From contig NZ_OZ060372.1 of the NCBI RefSeq assembly GCF_964058935.1, positions 496,001 through 560,000 of the forward strand: DNA of 64,000 nt. The letters run 5' to 3'. The position numbers were made by a program, and so were the translations under genes. This DNA is from Buchnera aphidicola (Pemphigus populi). Its GTDB lineage: Bacteria; Pseudomonadota; Gammaproteobacteria; Enterobacterales; Enterobacteriaceae. Shown here piece by piece: positions 1 through 11,370 of the stretch (the stretch's first letter is position 1; each line of letters opens with the position of its first letter). The notes under the pieces are model-generated. The model ran no database searches and was not told where the DNA came from. It saw nothing but the letters and a program-made list of their open reading frames with translations.

Positions 1-2066
1 TAGTAGAAGGGTTACAACGTGCAAAAATAAATAAATTAACTAGTAATGAACATTACTTTATTTCAGAAATAGAATTAATTAATACTCCGAAAATCCATAA
101 TAAAGAACAAAAAGTACTAGTACGAACAACTATTAATCAATTTGAATCATATATTCAACTTAATAAAAAAATCCCACCTGAAATATTAAATTCACTTAAT
201 AATATCGATAATGCTGCCAGACTAGCAGACACAATGGCTGCACATATGCCTCTTAAATTATCTGATAAACAAGCAATATTAGAAATCCCTAACATTAATA
301 AAAGATTAGAGTTTTTAATGGCTATTATGGAATCAGAAATAGATTTGTTGCAAGTGGAAAAAAAAATACGCAATCGCGTAAAAAAACAAATGGAGAAAAG
401 TCAACGAGAATATTATCTCAACGAACAAATGAAAGCCATTCAAAAAGAACTAGGAGAAATGGATGAAACTCCTGACGAAAATGAAGTCTTAAAAAGGAAA
501 ATTAATGCTGCAAAAATGCCAAAAGAAGCAAAAACAAAAACTAAATCTGAATTACAGAAATTGAGATTAATGTCACCTATGTCCGCAGAAGCTACTGTTA
601 TTCGAAGCTATATAGATTGGATGATTCAAGTACCCTGGCATTTAAGAAGTAAAATTAAAAAAAACATTCAAATTGCTCAAGCAACACTAGATAAAGACCA
701 TTTTGGATTAGAAAAAGTTAAAGAAAGAATTCTAGAATATTTAGCTGTACAAAATAGAATTAGCAAAATAAAAGGACCAATTTTATGTTTAGTAGGTCCT
801 CCTGGAGTAGGTAAAACTTCTTTAGGAAAATCCATTGCTAAAGCAACAGGAAGGAAATATATTAGAATGGCTTTAGGTGGTATAAGAGATGAAGCTGAAA
901 TAAGAGGTCATCGTCGCACATATATTGGATCTATGCCTGGAAAGATAATTCAAAAAATGGCTAAAATAGGAGTAAAAAATCCTCTTTTCTTGCTAGATGA
1001 AATAGACAAAATGTCCTGTGATATCAGAGTAGATCCTGCATCTGCTTTATTAGAAGTATTAGACCCAGAACAAAATATTGCCTTTAATGATCATTATTTA
1101 GAAATAGACTACGATCTTTCTGATGTGATGTTTGTAGCTACTTCTAATTCTATTAATATTCCTGCACCTTTACTTGATAGAATGGAAATAATTTATCTTT
1201 CTGGATACACAGAAAATGAAAAGTTAAATATAGCTAAGGCATATTTAAAACCAAAACAAATACAAGAAAATGCTTTGAATTCAAAAGAACTGAAAATATC
1301 AGATAATGCCATTATGAATATTATTCGTTATTATACGAGAGAAGCAGGAGTAAGAAATCTTGAAAGAGAGCTATCCAAAATATGTCGTAAAACGGTCAAA
1401 AATTTAGTACTTAATAAATCACTAAAAAAAGTTAAAGTCACCTGTAATAACCTAAAAAAATATCTTGGTGTTCAAAGATTTGACTATGGTAAGTCAGGAG
1501 ATAAAAATCAAATTGGACAAGTAATAGGGTTGGCTTGGACAGAAGCTGGTGGTGATTTACTTACAATCGAAACTACTTGCGTATCTGGAAAAGGAAAGCT
1601 TACCTATACTGGATCTCTAGGCGAGGTAATGAAGGAATCTATTCAAGCAGCTTTAACGGTAGTCAGAGCTCAGGCAAAAAAACTAGGAATAAAAAAAGAT
1701 TTTTACGAGAAACATGACATACACGTCCACGTTCCAGAAGGCGCTACTCCAAAAGATGGACCTAGTGCAGGCATAGCAATGTGTACAGCTATTGTTTCAT
1801 CTCTTACAAAAAATCCTGTTCGTGCTGATGTTGCGATGACCGGAGAAATTACTCTACGAGGTGAAGTACTAACCATAGGTGGACTGAAAGAAAAATTGTT
1901 AGCTGCTCATCGCGGCGGAGTAAAAAAAGTATTAATTCCTCATGAAAATAAGCGAGATTTAGAAGAAATACCAAAAAATATTATTTCAGGTTTATTAATA
2001 CATCCTGTCAAAAATATAACAGAAGTATTTGATATTGCTTTAGAAAATAAACCTTTTATTTTTTAA
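1..2066 (+). CDS. lon: ATP-dependent protease Lon (5' end outside window)
   Basis: Lon is a hexameric AAA+ serine protease of the cytosol that degrades misfolded and some regulatory proteins. The frame is already open at base 3, with residues VEGLQRAK, so about the first 93 residues of an E. coli-like Lon (784 aa) lie before the window. The order is N-terminal domain, AAA+ module with Walker [10 protein letters not shown] near base 794, then the C-terminal protease domain. The catalytic Ser sits in PKDGPSAG (codon at 1764) and the Lys in GGLKEK (codon at 1887), so the Ser-Lys dyad is intact. The C-terminus is about ten residues shorter than in E. coli. A terminator-like hairpin follows. Confidence 0.98.
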   Translation, partial: VEGLQRAKINKLTSNEHYFISEIELINTPKIHNKEQKVLVRTTINQFESYIQLNKKIPPEILNSLNNIDNAARLADTMAAHMPLKLSDKQAILEIPNINKRLEFLMAIMESEIDLLQVEKKIRNRVKKQMEKSQREYYLNEQMKAIQKELGEMDETPDENEVLKRKINAAKMPKEAKTKTKSELQKLRLMSPMSAEATVIRSYIDWMIQVPWHLRSKIKKNIQIAQATLDKDHFGLEKVKERILEYLAVQNRISKIKGPILCLVGPPGVGKTSLGKSIAKATGRKYIRMALGGIRDEAEIRGHRRTYIGSMPGKIIQKMAKIGVKNPLFLLDEIDKMSCDIRVDPASALLEVLDPEQNIAFNDHYLEIDYDLSDVMFVATSNSINIPAPLLDRMEIIYLSGYTENEKLNIAKAYLKPKQIQENALNSKELKISDNAIMNIIRYYTREAGVRNLERELSKICRKTVKNLVLNKSLKKVKVTCNNLKKYLGVQRFDYGKSGDKNQIGQVIGLAWTEAGGDLLTIETTCVSGKGKLTYTGSLGEVMKESIQAALTVVRAQAKKLGIKKDFYEKHDIHVHVPEGATPKDGPSAGIAMCTAIVSSLTKNPVRADVAMTGEITLRGEVLTIGGLKEKLLAAHRGGVKKVLIPHENKRDLEEIPKNIISGLLIHPVKNITEVFDIALENKPFIF

Positions 2067-2887
2067 AAAAGTTGAAAATATATTATTTAATAATAAAAAT
2101 AAGTTGAATATATTGTTTATTTTTTCAACTTGTTTTTATTAGATTAAAATCTATTCTTCCTAAATATCTTAAATATAGAAATAAATAAAAAATTAAAAAA
2201 TAAAATTTCATTCAGTTTTTTTATATATGGAATAATTTCTATTATTATATAAATAAAAACGTTAAAATAGATAATATTTAAATAAATTTAAAAATTTTTA
2301 TATATATTTTATGAATCATAAAATAACATAATTGTTATTATTAATAAATTTATATTTTTATATAAATATAAAGATAAATTTTTTATACATAATCTTATTA
2401 TTACATAATAACAGAAGAAATAATAATTATATATTATATGAAAATTGACTTATAGAGATTATCTTGATTAAATTTATTTATTATACTAATAAATTAACTT
2501 ACAAAATAACATAATCTTTAAAAAAATAAATAAAATTAAAATAGATATACAAATATTTAATAAATTTTTATCGTAAAGAACGATTAATTTATTATAAAAA
2601 ATATATTCACTTATTTAATTTTTATTAATTTATATTCACTAAAAATATATTTTTATAATATATATACAATATAAAATAATATTGCATTCACAACTTAATA
2701 AAATATTATTATTATATTTTTAATGATTATATTAAAAATATAATAATAATAAAATATATATACTACATAATTAGTACTCATCATATGATAATATGACTAC
2801 AATATTAAAATATATTTAAAATTTTATAGCTATAAAAAATATATTAAATATGATAATTATTTTCAATAAAAACTTTAGGAATCTTCT
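2067..2887. other. Gene-free AT-rich stretch between lon and mdlA
   Basis: About 820 bases with no credible reading frame on either strand apart from the lon terminator hairpin at its start. The base composition is extremely AT-rich with many short stop-containing frames. In E. coli hupB follows lon; no trace of it could be read here. The mdlA promoter must lie in the right-hand part, but no single convincing -35/-10 pair was identified. Confidence 0.6.
2101..2137 (+). terminator. Probable Rho-independent terminator of lon
   Basis: Eight-base arms AAGTTGAA (2101-2108) and TTCAACTT (2124-2131) form a hairpin followed at once by GTTTTT. It lies 35 bases after the lon stop codon. The stem is AT-rich, as expected in this genome, so its efficiency is uncertain. 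Confidence 0.6.
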
Positions 2888-4621
2888 GTGCAATTATTTA
2901 ATCAATTAAGTTGGTATTTTATTCGTGAATGGAAACGTTATCTAGGTGCAATTTTTTTACTAATTTCTATTGCTATTTTGCAATTATTACCACCTAAAGT
3001 AGTCGGTATGTTAGTTGATTTAGTTATGACAAAAAAAGTAAATAATATGCAAATATTGCATTGGATTATTATTATGTTGTGTACTGCTATATTAGTTTAT
3101 ATTCTCAGATATGTGTGGCGAATTTTGCTTTTTGGAGCCGCTTATAAATTAGCTATAGAATTAAGAGTACAATTCTATAACTATCTAAGTTGTCAAAACG
3201 CTATGTTTTATTTAAAAAATAGAACTGGTGATCTCATGGCTAGAGCTACAAATGATGTAGATAAAGTAGTATTTGCTGCCGGAGAAGGAGTTTTAACATT
3301 AGTAGATTCATTGATAATGGGGTTATCGGTACTAATAATAATGATTACTCAAATTAGCTGGAAATTAACATTATTGTCGTTGATACCTATGCCTATTATG
3401 GCTTTAATTATAAAAAAATATGGAACAGAATTACATAATACTTTTCGTCAAGCTCAAATAGCATTTTCTACATTGACAAATCAAACTCAAGAAAGTTTGA
3501 CTAATATTAGAATGATAAAAGCATTTGGTCTAGAAATAGAACAATGTAAAAAATTTGATCAAGTTGCAAAAATAGCTGGAAAAAAAAACATGGAAGTAGC
3601 AAAAATAGATGCTAAATTTGATCCAACTATACATTTAGGAATTTCATTGTCCAATTTAATTGCTATTATCGAAGGTGGTTATCTTATTTGGAATAAAGAA
3701 ATGTCATTAGGTCAATTAACCAGTTTCATTATGTATCTTGGATTAATGGTATGGCCAATGTTAGCTTTAGCTTGGATGTTTAATATTGTAGAAAGAGGAA
3801 GTGCTGCTTGGGAAAGAATACAATCGATTATTTTGAAAAATCTATCTAACAATACATCAAAAAATAAAATATTTACAACAGAAAAATGTACTTTGAAAAT
3901 AAAAATTAATAGTTTTACTTATCCAAAAAATAAAAAATATACATTAAAAAAAATTTTTTTTACACTGCATCCTGGTAAAATATTAGGAATCTGTGGGCCA
4001 ACTGGATCAGGGAAAAGTACTCTATTAAATCTAATACAAAAACAATTTGATATAGAAGATGGAGATATATTTTATAATAATACTTCTTTATCTATTTTTG
4101 AAACAAAATCATGGCGTCGTCGTATATCTACAGTTAACCAAACTTCTTTTTTATTTTCAGACACCATATCCAATAATATATCTTTAGGAAAACCTCACGC
4201 AACCATAAAAGAAATTGAACAAGCAGCTTATTTAGCCAATGTCCATCAAGATATTTTAAATTTTCCTAAAGGATATAATACTCAAGTCGGAGAAAGAGGA
4301 ATTATGTTATCTGGTGGTCAAAAACAAAGAATTTCTATTGCTAGAGCCTTATTAACTAATACTGAAATACTTATATTAGACGATGCTTTATCTGCTGTAG
4401 ATGGAAAATGTCAACAAAAAATACTAAAAAATATAAATAAATGGAAAAAAAATAAACATACTTTAATAATTACTTCTCATAGACTATCCACTTTAATAAA
4501 TTCTGATAAAATAATTGTATTAGAAAACGGATCTATTTCTCAAATAGGAAATCATTATGAATTAATGAAAGAAAAAAAATGGTACAATATGATGTATAAT
4601 TATCAAAAAATAAATATTTAA
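2888..4621 (+). CDS. mdlA: ABC exporter half-transporter MdlA
   Basis: MdlA is a multidrug-resistance-like ABC half-transporter, expected to pair with MdlB in the inner membrane. Its substrate is not established. The 577 residues (E. coli about 590) hold six hydrophobic spans in roughly residues 15-300 and a nucleotide-binding domain after about 340. Walker [10 protein letters not shown] is at 370-378, the signature LSGGQ at 474-478, and Walker B ILILDDA near 493-499. The start is GTG at 2888, with TAGGA seven bases upstream. A run of eight A followed by eight T (3946-3961) lies inside the gene without breaking the frame. It is followed after 23 bases by mdlB, so the two form an operon. Confidence 0.95.
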   Translation: MQLFNQLSWYFIREWKRYLGAIFLLISIAILQLLPPKVVGMLVDLVMTKKVNNMQILHWIIIMLCTAILVYILRYVWRILLFGAAYKLAIELRVQFYNYLSCQNAMFYLKNRTGDLMARATNDVDKVVFAAGEGVLTLVDSLIMGLSVLIIMITQISWKLTLLSLIPMPIMALIIKKYGTELHNTFRQAQIAFSTLTNQTQESLTNIRMIKAFGLEIEQCKKFDQVAKIAGKKNMEVAKIDAKFDPTIHLGISLSNLIAIIEGGYLIWNKEMSLGQLTSFIMYLGLMVWPMLALAWMFNIVERGSAAWERIQSIILKNLSNNTSKNKIFTTEKCTLKIKINSFTYPKNKKYTLKKIFFTLHPGKILGICGPTGSGKSTLLNLIQKQFDIEDGDIFYNNTSLSIFETKSWRRRISTVNQTSFLFSDTISNNISLGKPHATIKEIEQAAYLANVHQDILNFPKGYNTQVGERGIMLSGGQKQRISIARALLTNTEILILDDALSAVDGKCQQKILKNINKWKKNKHTLIITSHRLSTLINSDKIIVLENGSISQIGNHYELMKEKKWYNMMYNYQKINI

Positions 4622-4644
4622 CTAAATAAGGATACGAAATTCAT

Positions 4645-6402
4645 ATGTTATTAAATAGTACTCCTAATTTGATCAGATTTTGGACTGTTCTGAAACGTTT
4701 ATTAAACTATATAAAAATTTGGAAAAAAAAGCTAATTTTAGCTTTTTTTTGTTTATTAGCTGCATCAATTACAGAAGTATTAGGACCAATATTAATTAGC
4801 TATTTCATTAATCATATTATTGTCCCTCATAATTTAAATACTATATTAATATTTTCAATAATAATTAGTTTTATAATGTTACAAATTACTGCAGTTATTC
4901 TTAACTATTTTCAAACTATTATTTTTAATAATACTGCTGTAAATATTGTTCAACATTTACGATTAGATGTTATTAAATCCGCTCTATATCAACCATTACA
5001 TATATTCGATACACAACCTATAGGACAAATTATATCTAGAATTACTAATGATACAGAAATAGTAAAAGAACTTTATGATACAGTTATCGCCACTGTATTT
5101 CGTAGTGTGGTCTTGATTATTGTTACATTAATAGCTATGTTTACTCTTGAATGGCATATGGCTAGTATTGCAACTATTATATTTCCAATGGTAATAATGG
5201 TAATGTTATATTACCAAAAATATAGTACACCAATTTTAAGAAAAGTACGAGAATATGTAGAAAATATAAATAACAAATTTAATGAAATTATCAATGGAAT
5301 GCAAATTATTCAACAATTTGGTCAAGAATCTAAATTTCAAGAATCTATAAAAAAAACCAGTAATTTGCATTATTTAACTCGCATGAAAATTTTAAGATTA
5401 GACGGTCTATTGCTCAGACCTCTACTTAGTTTATTGTCAGCTATTGTATTATGCGGATTAATTACATCATTTAATTTTTTTTCCATAAATTCATTTAAAG
5501 TTGGAATTCTATATGCATTCATTAGTTACCTAGGCAGATTAAATGAACCTCTAATAGCCATTACTACTCAACAATCTATATTACAACAAGCTATCGTTGC
5601 AGGAGAAAGAATATTTGAATTAATCGACACACCAAAACAAATTTATGGATCCGATTACACAAAGCTAAAAAGTGGATTAATTCAAATCAAAAATCTTAAT
5701 TTTAGTTACACATGTAAAACATCTAATATTTTAAGTAATGTAAATATCATCATCCCTTCCAAAAGCTTTACTGCATTTATCGGTCATACAGGAAGTGGTA
5801 AAAGCACTCTTGCTAATTTAATAATGGGTTATTATCCCATCTATTCAGGAGAAATATATATAGATAAACGTCCTATACATACTCTAAGTCATTATACTTT
5901 AAGAAAAAGTATATCTATTGTTCAACAAGAACCCTTAATATTAGCAGATACTATCTTAAAAAATATAACACTTGGTAGAAATATATCAGAAAAAAAAGTT
6001 TGGAAAGTATTAGAAACAGTACAATTAGATAATTTAGTGCGATCAATGTCAAAAGGAATACATTCAAATCTAGGAGAAAGAGGAAACAATTTATCCATAG
6101 GACAAAAACAATTATTAGCGATTGCCAGAGTACTGGTTATGCACCCTAAAATATTAATACTTGATGAAGCAACAGCTAATATAGATTCAGAAACAGAAAA
6201 AAACGTACAAAAAGCATTAATAGCAGTAAGAGAATTTGCAACACTAGTGGTCATTGCTCACCGTCTTTCTACCATCATTAAAGCAGATAAAATAATTGTA
6301 TTACATCAAGGTAAAATAATAGAACAAGGTTCTCATGAAAAATTAATAAAAGAAAAAGGACAGTATTGGAAAATGCATACAGCTCAATTAAATTGTATTT
6401 AA
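4645..6402 (+). CDS. mdlB: ABC exporter half-transporter MdlB
   Basis: Partner half-transporter of MdlA, with 585 residues (E. coli 593). The N-terminal half carries the six-span ABC exporter membrane domain. The nucleotide-binding domain has Walker A GHTGSGKST at 380-388, an atypical signature LSIGQKQ at 483-489 (E. coli MdlB has LSVGQ, so this is a family trait), and Walker B ILILDEA at 503-509. The ATG at 4645 has AAGGAT about 11 bases upstream. Near the 5' end, codons 27-36 form a perfect 13-bp hairpin ending in eight T, discussed under findings. The pair is one of few exporters kept in such reduced genomes. Confidence 0.95.
   Translation: MLLNSTPNLIRFWTVLKRLLNYIKIWKKKLILAFFCLLAASITEVLGPILISYFINHIIVPHNLNTILIFSIIISFIMLQITAVILNYFQTIIFNNTAVNIVQHLRLDVIKSALYQPLHIFDTQPIGQIISRITNDTEIVKELYDTVIATVFRSVVLIIVTLIAMFTLEWHMASIATIIFPMVIMVMLYYQKYSTPILRKVREYVENINNKFNEIINGMQIIQQFGQESKFQESIKKTSNLHYLTRMKILRLDGLLLRPLLSLLSAIVLCGLITSFNFFSINSFKVGILYAFISYLGRLNEPLIAITTQQSILQQAIVAGERIFELIDTPKQIYGSDYTKLKSGLIQIKNLNFSYTCKTSNILSNVNIIIPSKSFTAFIGHTGSGKSTLANLIMGYYPIYSGEIYIDKRPIHTLSHYTLRKSISIVQQEPLILADTILKNITLGRNISEKKVWKVLETVQLDNLVRSMSKGIHSNLGERGNNLSIGQKQLLAIARVLVMHPKILILDEATANIDSETEKNVQKALIAVREFATLVVIAHRLSTIIKADKIIVLHQGKIIEQGSHEKLIKEKGQYWKMHTAQLNCI
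4723..4750 (+). repeat. Intragenic inverted repeat with T8 tail in mdlB
   Basis: Eight A, GCTAATTTTAGC and eight T give two 13-base arms around a TT loop, inside codons 27-36 of mdlB. In RNA the stem followed by uridines resembles an intrinsic terminator. Because only four GC pairs are present, real termination is uncertain. Confidence 0.5.
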
Positions 6403-6420
6403 AATATATAATTATAAAAA

Positions 6421-6525
6421 AGACTCTATTAGCTAAATTTAAGTACCTGATTACTTAATATGGCTGCTTTTTTCCAAATCTGACCAGATTTTTAAGAATA
6501 CAGTACTAAATCGCTAATAGAGTAC
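6421..6525 (-). ncRNA. ffs: 4.5S RNA of the signal recognition particle
   Basis: 4.5S RNA binds Ffh and targets nascent membrane proteins to SecYEG. On the minus strand the conserved SRP core reads GGTCAGATTTGG then AAAAAAGCAGCC, matching the E. coli GGTCAGGTCCGGAAGGAAGCAGCC layout. The ends pair perfectly: ACTCTATTAGC (6423-6433) with GCTAATAGAGT (6513-6523), closing a rod of about 105 nt against 114 in E. coli. A run of A just left of the stem gives a U tail to the transcript. In E. coli ffs also lies in the mdlB-dnaX interval. Exact 5' and 3' ends are estimates. Confidence 0.92.
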
Positions 6526-6685
6526 TAAAAAATTTAAAAATAAATCATAACTTAACTATAATTACCTAAAATTAAATAAATTGCAAGCTTATTTATAATA
6601 TTAAATTTCTAATGAGTAATTAAGACTATTAAAAAAATATAATTATATGTTAGGATAAAATAATTTATGAAAAAATTGTATTTAT

Positions 6686-7798
6686 ATGATGAAATATCAA
6701 GTATTAGCAAGAAAATGGAGACCACAATCTTTTGAGCAAGTAATTGGTCATAAATATATACTGACTGCTTTATCCAATGCTTTATCTATTGGTCAAATTC
6801 ACCATGCTTGGTTATTTTCTGGACCAAGAGGAATAGGAAAGACTACTATATCCAGATTACTTGCTAAAAGTTTAAATTGTAAATTAGGTATCACCTCGAT
6901 ACCATGTAGAATATGTTCTAATTGTAAAAATATAGAAAAAGGTGTTTTTCTTGACTTATTAGAAATAGATGCAGCTTCTAAAACTAAAGTAGAAGATATA
7001 AGAGAAATATTAGATAATATAAAATATTCACCTGTACAAGGTCGTTTTATTATTTATTTAATTGATGAAATACACATGTTATCAAAACATAGCTTTAATT
7101 CCCTTCTTAAAACGCTAGAAGAACCACCAAAACATATTAAATTTATTTTGGCAACTACTCATCCAGAAAAAATTCCAAAAACTGTTATTTCACGTTGTTT
7201 GCAATTCAATTTAAAAGAGCTGGAACCAATAGAAATCTATACTAAAATAAAACAGATATTAGACGATGAGAAAATAACATACGATATCGAAGGATTAAAA
7301 ATAATATCTAGAGCTGCTTCTGGTAGTTTAAGAGATGCTTTAAATTTAACTGAACAAGTAATATCTATGGGACAAGGTAATGTATCTATAAATAATGTGA
7401 CAAATATGCTAGGAACTATTGATCGGAAACAATCATTAATTTTAACTATAGCCATATTAAAAAAAGATGCTAATGAGATTATTTCATTGCTTAATACATT
7501 AAATATAAAAGGGAGTAATTGGAAAGAAATATTAATTGAAATTCTCAGAACTTTACATCAGATTACCATGTTACAAAAAATCCCATCACTATGGGATGAT
7601 AATAATTACGATGATACTGAAAAAAAATGGTTATCAATAATAATTGATACCATAAATCATGAAGATATTCAATTATATTATAAAACATTAATATCTGGTA
7701 TAACGGAACTAGATATGGCTCCTAATTATAAAATAGGCATAGAAATGATTTTATTAAGAACATTAAATATTAAAACTAATACAATATTAATCCTCTAA
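6686..7798 (+). CDS. dnaX: DNA polymerase III clamp-loader subunit DnaX (short, gamma-like)
   Basis: AAA+ clamp-loader ATPase that loads the sliding clamp in chromosome replication. Walker A GPRGIGKT is at 46-53; the zinc module cysteines are at 65, 74, 77 and 80; DEIHM is the Walker B motif. The protein ends at 370 residues, after the oligomerisation domain III. It therefore lacks tau domains IV and V (DnaB- and alpha-binding) that take E. coli DnaX to 643 residues, and there is no room for the programmed frameshift that makes gamma. Two adjacent ATGs (6686, 6689) are possible starts; homology slightly favours the second. No clear Shine-Dalgarno is visible. Confidence 0.95.
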   Translation: MMKYQVLARKWRPQSFEQVIGHKYILTALSNALSIGQIHHAWLFSGPRGIGKTTISRLLAKSLNCKLGITSIPCRICSNCKNIEKGVFLDLLEIDAASKTKVEDIREILDNIKYSPVQGRFIIYLIDEIHMLSKHSFNSLLKTLEEPPKHIKFILATTHPEKIPKTVISRCLQFNLKELEPIEIYTKIKQILDDEKITYDIEGLKIISRAASGSLRDALNLTEQVISMGQGNVSINNVTNMLGTIDRKQSLILTIAILKKDANEIISLLNTLNIKGSNWKEILIEILRTLHQITMLQKIPSLWDDNNYDDTEKKWLSIIIDTINHEDIQLYYKTLISGITELDMAPNYKIGIEMILLRTLNIKTNTILIL

Positions 7799-8037
7799 TC
7801 ATAAATACTATTTATCTTATATTACTTAATATTAATAAATTATTATTAAAATAGTTACATAAAAAAATCACAAATGTTTAATATATCGTCATATTATATA
7901 AATATTCAAAATATATTCAATTATGTTTTTATTAAGAAAAAATAGTATAATATTTTAATAACAATAAAAAAATATGATAAAATAGTCTATACTCATTTTT
8001 TTATTTCAAAAAATAAATCCCATTAAAGAAGAAAAAT

Positions 8038-8367
8038 ATGTTTACTAAAAATGGATTAGGAAACTTAATGCAACAAGCAAAACAGATGCAAGAAAAAATA
8101 TCAAAAATAAAACAAGAAATCACAGATATGGAGGTTACGGGAGAAGCAGGTGCAGGATTAGTGAAAGTAACTATCAACGGAGCTCATAATTGTAAAAAAG
8201 TAGAAGTAGATCCATCTTTATTAAAAGATGATAAAGAAATGTTGGAGGATTTAGCTGCAGCAGCATTTAATGATGCTGAAAGAAGAATTTCTGAAGCACA
8301 TAAACAAAAAATGTCATCTATTTCTCCAGGAGTGGATTTACCTCCTGAATTTACCTTACCATTATAG
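8038..8367 (+). CDS. ybaB: Nucleoid-associated protein YbaB/EbfC
   Basis: Small dimeric DNA-binding protein of the YbaB/EbfC family that coats the nucleoid. All 109 residues align with E. coli YbaB (109 aa), from [18 protein letters not shown] to the proline-rich C-terminus. The ATG at 8038 is preceded by AAGAAG. In E. coli ybaB sits between dnaX and recR; recR is absent here and htpG follows directly, an ordinary deletion in a genome with reduced recombination functions. Confidence 0.95.
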   Translation: MFTKNGLGNLMQQAKQMQEKISKIKQEITDMEVTGEAGAGLVKVTINGAHNCKKVEVDPSLLKDDKEMLEDLAAAAFNDAERRISEAHKQKMSSISPGVDLPPEFTLPL

Positions 8368-8470
8368 AATGGTGAAATATTCAATATAAAAATATAATTT
8401 ATTATATTAAATATAATAATAAATATTTTATTTATTAAAAATAATACAAAATTTAATTTGGAATTCATTT

Positions 8471-10345
8471 ATGAATATTAAAAAAAAAGAAAAATATAAA
8501 TTTCAATCAGAAGTGAAACAATTACTTCATCTAATGATTCATTCACTTTATTCCAATAAAGAAATTTTCCTTAGAGAGCTAATATCTAATGCTTCTGATG
8601 CAATAGATAAACTAAGATTTAAATCTATTTCTTCACCTGAAGAATATCATAACGATTCCGATGTATGGATTAATATTTCCACTAATAAAAAAAATAATAC
8701 TTTAACTATTAGTGATAATGGTATTGGTATGAATAAACAAGAAGTTATTGAAAATTTAGGTACTATTGCTAAATCAGGAACTAAAGAATTTTTAAATGTG
8801 TTAGGACAAAAAGGGAAAAAAGATCATCAATTAATAGGACAATTTGGTGTAGGTTTTTATTCATCATTTATTGTATCAACAAAAGTTGTTGTTCGCACTC
8901 GTGCAGCAAAAAATAAAGAAAATACAGGTATTCAATGGGAATCTTCCGGAGACGGAGAATATACAATTGATGAAATTGTTAAAAAAGAAAAGGGAACAGA
9001 AATTATTTTATTTTTAAAACCAGAAGAAATAGAATTTTTAGATACATGGAAAATACGTAATATAGTTAATAAATATTCAGATCATATAGCAGCACCTGTA
9101 AAAATATTTAATTATGATGAACAAAAAAAAATAGGTACATGGGATCAAATTAATAAGGCAAAAGCATTATGGACATTAAAAAAATCTGACATTACTAAAG
9201 AAGAATATAAAGAATTTTATAAACATATTACGCATGATTTTAATAATCCTATTATATGGAGCCATAATCATGTAGAAGGCACACACGAATACATTAGTTT
9301 ATTATATATTCCTGAAAAAGCAACCTGGGATATTTGGAACAGAGAAAATAAACACGGTCTCAAACTTTACGTGAAACGTGTTTATATAATGGATGATGCT
9401 GAACAATTTTTACCTAATTACTTAAGATTTGTACGTGGTTTAATAGATTCAAATGATCTTCCTTTAAATATATCCCGAGAAATACTTCAAGCTAATAGTA
9501 TTACGCAAAATTTACGTCAAGGAATTACAAAAAGAATATTACAAATGCTAGAAAAGTTAGCCAATACTGATCATAAAAAATATAAAATATTTTGGAATCA
9601 ATTTGGATTAGTTCTTAAAGAAGGACCAGCTGAAGACACTATAAATAAAAGTGTTATTGCAAATCTTTTAAGATTTTCTTCTATCAGAACGAATAGCCCA
9701 GAACAAATATTGTCATTAAGTAATTATGTTAAAAATATGATTCCAGGACAAGAAAAAATATACTATATCACGTCCGATAGTTATTTATCAGCCAATAGTA
9801 GTCCTCATTTAGAATTTTTTAGAAAAAAAGGTATTGACGTTTTATTACTGTCAGATCGTATTGATGAATGGATGATGAATTATTTAACTGAATTTCAAGA
9901 AAAAAAATTTCAATCAATTAATAAAAACGATGAATCTTTAAATAAACTAATAGATGAAAATGAAAAAAAAGAAACGTATTCAGAAACAGAAAATGAAAAT
10001 TTCATAAAAAAAATAAAAGAAATATTAAAAGACCAAATAAAAGATGTACGTTTAACATACCGATTAATCGATACTCCTGCTATAGTACTGACAGATTCTA
10101 ATGAAATGACCACTCAAATGGCAAAATTATTTTCAGCAGCCGGACAAACTGTTCCTCCAATAAAATATATATTTGAGATTAATCCAAATCATATTTTGGT
10201 AAAAAAAATCATGAATTTAAATAACGACGTTCTACTGAACGAATGGATTCAATTATTACTAGAACAAGCTTTACTTGCTGAAAAGGGAAATTTAGATGAT
10301 CCTAATAAATTCATTCATAGAATGAATAAATTACTCATTAATTAA
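8471..10345 (+). CDS. htpG: Hsp90-family molecular chaperone HtpG
   Basis: Cytosolic bacterial Hsp90, an ATP-driven dimeric chaperone. With 624 residues it matches the E. coli length. The N-terminal GHKL ATPase domain shows [17 protein letters not shown] and GQFGVGFYS, followed by the middle domain and the C-terminal dimerisation region. Keeping HtpG fits the chaperone dependence of endosymbionts whose proteins have lost stability. No sigma-32-type promoter could be recognised in the 103 bases after ybaB, so its heat regulation cannot be judged. Confidence 0.97.
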   Translation: MNIKKKEKYKFQSEVKQLLHLMIHSLYSNKEIFLRELISNASDAIDKLRFKSISSPEEYHNDSDVWINISTNKKNNTLTISDNGIGMNKQEVIENLGTIAKSGTKEFLNVLGQKGKKDHQLIGQFGVGFYSSFIVSTKVVVRTRAAKNKENTGIQWESSGDGEYTIDEIVKKEKGTEIILFLKPEEIEFLDTWKIRNIVNKYSDHIAAPVKIFNYDEQKKIGTWDQINKAKALWTLKKSDITKEEYKEFYKHITHDFNNPIIWSHNHVEGTHEYISLLYIPEKATWDIWNRENKHGLKLYVKRVYIMDDAEQFLPNYLRFVRGLIDSNDLPLNISREILQANSITQNLRQGITKRILQMLEKLANTDHKKYKIFWNQFGLVLKEGPAEDTINKSVIANLLRFSSIRTNSPEQILSLSNYVKNMIPGQEKIYYITSDSYLSANSSPHLEFFRKKGIDVLLLSDRIDEWMMNYLTEFQEKKFQSINKNDESLNKLIDENEKKETYSETENENFIKKIKEILKDQIKDVRLTYRLIDTPAIVLTDSNEMTTQMAKLFSAAGQTVPPIKYIFEINPNHILVKKIMNLNNDVLLNEWIQLLLEQALLAEKGNLDDPNKFIHRMNKLLIN

Positions 10346-10416
10346 AAAAATTAAAATATAGATAATATTAAAAATTTTTATAAATATATATTCAGAATTT
10401 TTAGGAAATGATTCTA

Positions 10417-11070
10417 ATGCGTATTATATTTATTGGGGCTCCAGGAACAGGAAAAGGAACTCAAGCTCAGTGGATTACAAATCAATATAATATTCCCAAA
10501 ATATCTACTGGAGATATATTAAGAAATACTGTATTAGATAATACTGAATTGAGTAAAAAGATTAAAAAATTCATAAATTATGGTAAATTAGTTGATGATA
10601 ATATTATTATTAGACTAATAAAAAAAAGAATGGAAGAAAAGGACTGTCATCAAGGATTTTTACTAGATGGATTTCCTCGTACAGTCGTTCAAGCTAATGA
10701 ATTGAAAAAAAATAAAATAAAAATAGACTATGTTATTGAATTTTTACTACAAGATGAATTGATATTAAAAAGAATTCAAGGAAGAAGAATACATACTAAG
10801 TCAGGTAGAATTTACCATATAACTTATAATCCACCTAAAATAGAGAATTACGACGACGTTACAGGGGAAAAGCTGGTTACTCGTGAAGATGATACCCAAG
10901 AAAAAATAAAAAAAAGGATTCAAGAATACAAGATATTTACTGTTCCGTTAATACAATACTATAAATATGAGTCAATATTGGGAAATGTAAAATATTATAA
11001 AATAGATGCGAATGCTACAGCATTAAAAATAAAAAATAATATAAAAAATATTCTAAAAAATAGTTATTAA
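10417..11070 (+). CDS. adk: Adenylate kinase
   Basis: Catalyses ATP + AMP to 2 ADP. The P-loop GAPGTGKGTQ is at residues 7-16, and the LID region (about 122-159) contains DDVTGE. The start chosen is the ATG at 10417, giving MRIIFIGAPG like E. coli. An earlier in-frame ATG at 10408 touches the Shine-Dalgarno TTAGGAA (10401-10407), which is well spaced only for 10417. This gives 217 residues against 214 in E. coli. As in E. coli, it follows htpG. Confidence 0.96.
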   Translation: MRIIFIGAPGTGKGTQAQWITNQYNIPKISTGDILRNTVLDNTELSKKIKKFINYGKLVDDNIIIRLIKKRMEEKDCHQGFLLDGFPRTVVQANELKKNKIKIDYVIEFLLQDELILKRIQGRRIHTKSGRIYHITYNPPKIENYDDVTGEKLVTREDDTQEKIKKRIQEYKIFTVPLIQYYKYESILGNVKYYKIDANATALKIKNNIKNILKNSY

Positions 11071-11091
11071 ATTTAAAATAACTATAATTAA

Positions 11092-11168
11092 TGGTGCACC
11101 CTACAGGATTCGAACCTGTGACCTACGGCTTAGAAGGCTGTTGCTCTATCCAACTGAGCTAAGGGTGC
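11092..11168 (-). tRNA. tRNA-Arg (anticodon UCU)
   Basis: Minus-strand cloverleaf with acceptor GCACCCT/AGGGTGC, D-arm AGCTCAGTTGGATAGAGC, anticodon loop CTTCTAA (anticodon TCT), T-arm GGTTCGAATCC, discriminator A and an encoded CCA (complement at 11092-11094). It closely matches E. coli tRNA-Arg(UCU), reads AGA and AGG, and is therefore a major Arg tRNA for this AGA-rich genome. Confidence 0.97.
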
Positions 11169-11370
11169 ATAAAACTATTTTAAATATATTTTATATCAAA
11201 AAGTTAGTAACATACTATATCATATATAGTAATAGATTTATATTTATAAATAAAAAAATTATTTTTATATAAGTGATAAAATTTGTTATTGCGTTAAAAA
11301 TAAAAATATTTCTTTTTTAATGAAAAATAAAATTAATAATACATATTTTATATGTTAATTGAGAGTTCTT

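Noticed and set aside
5922-6254. A 110-codon minus-strand frame
   Set aside because: Antisense to the mdlB ATPase domain; no recognisable family.
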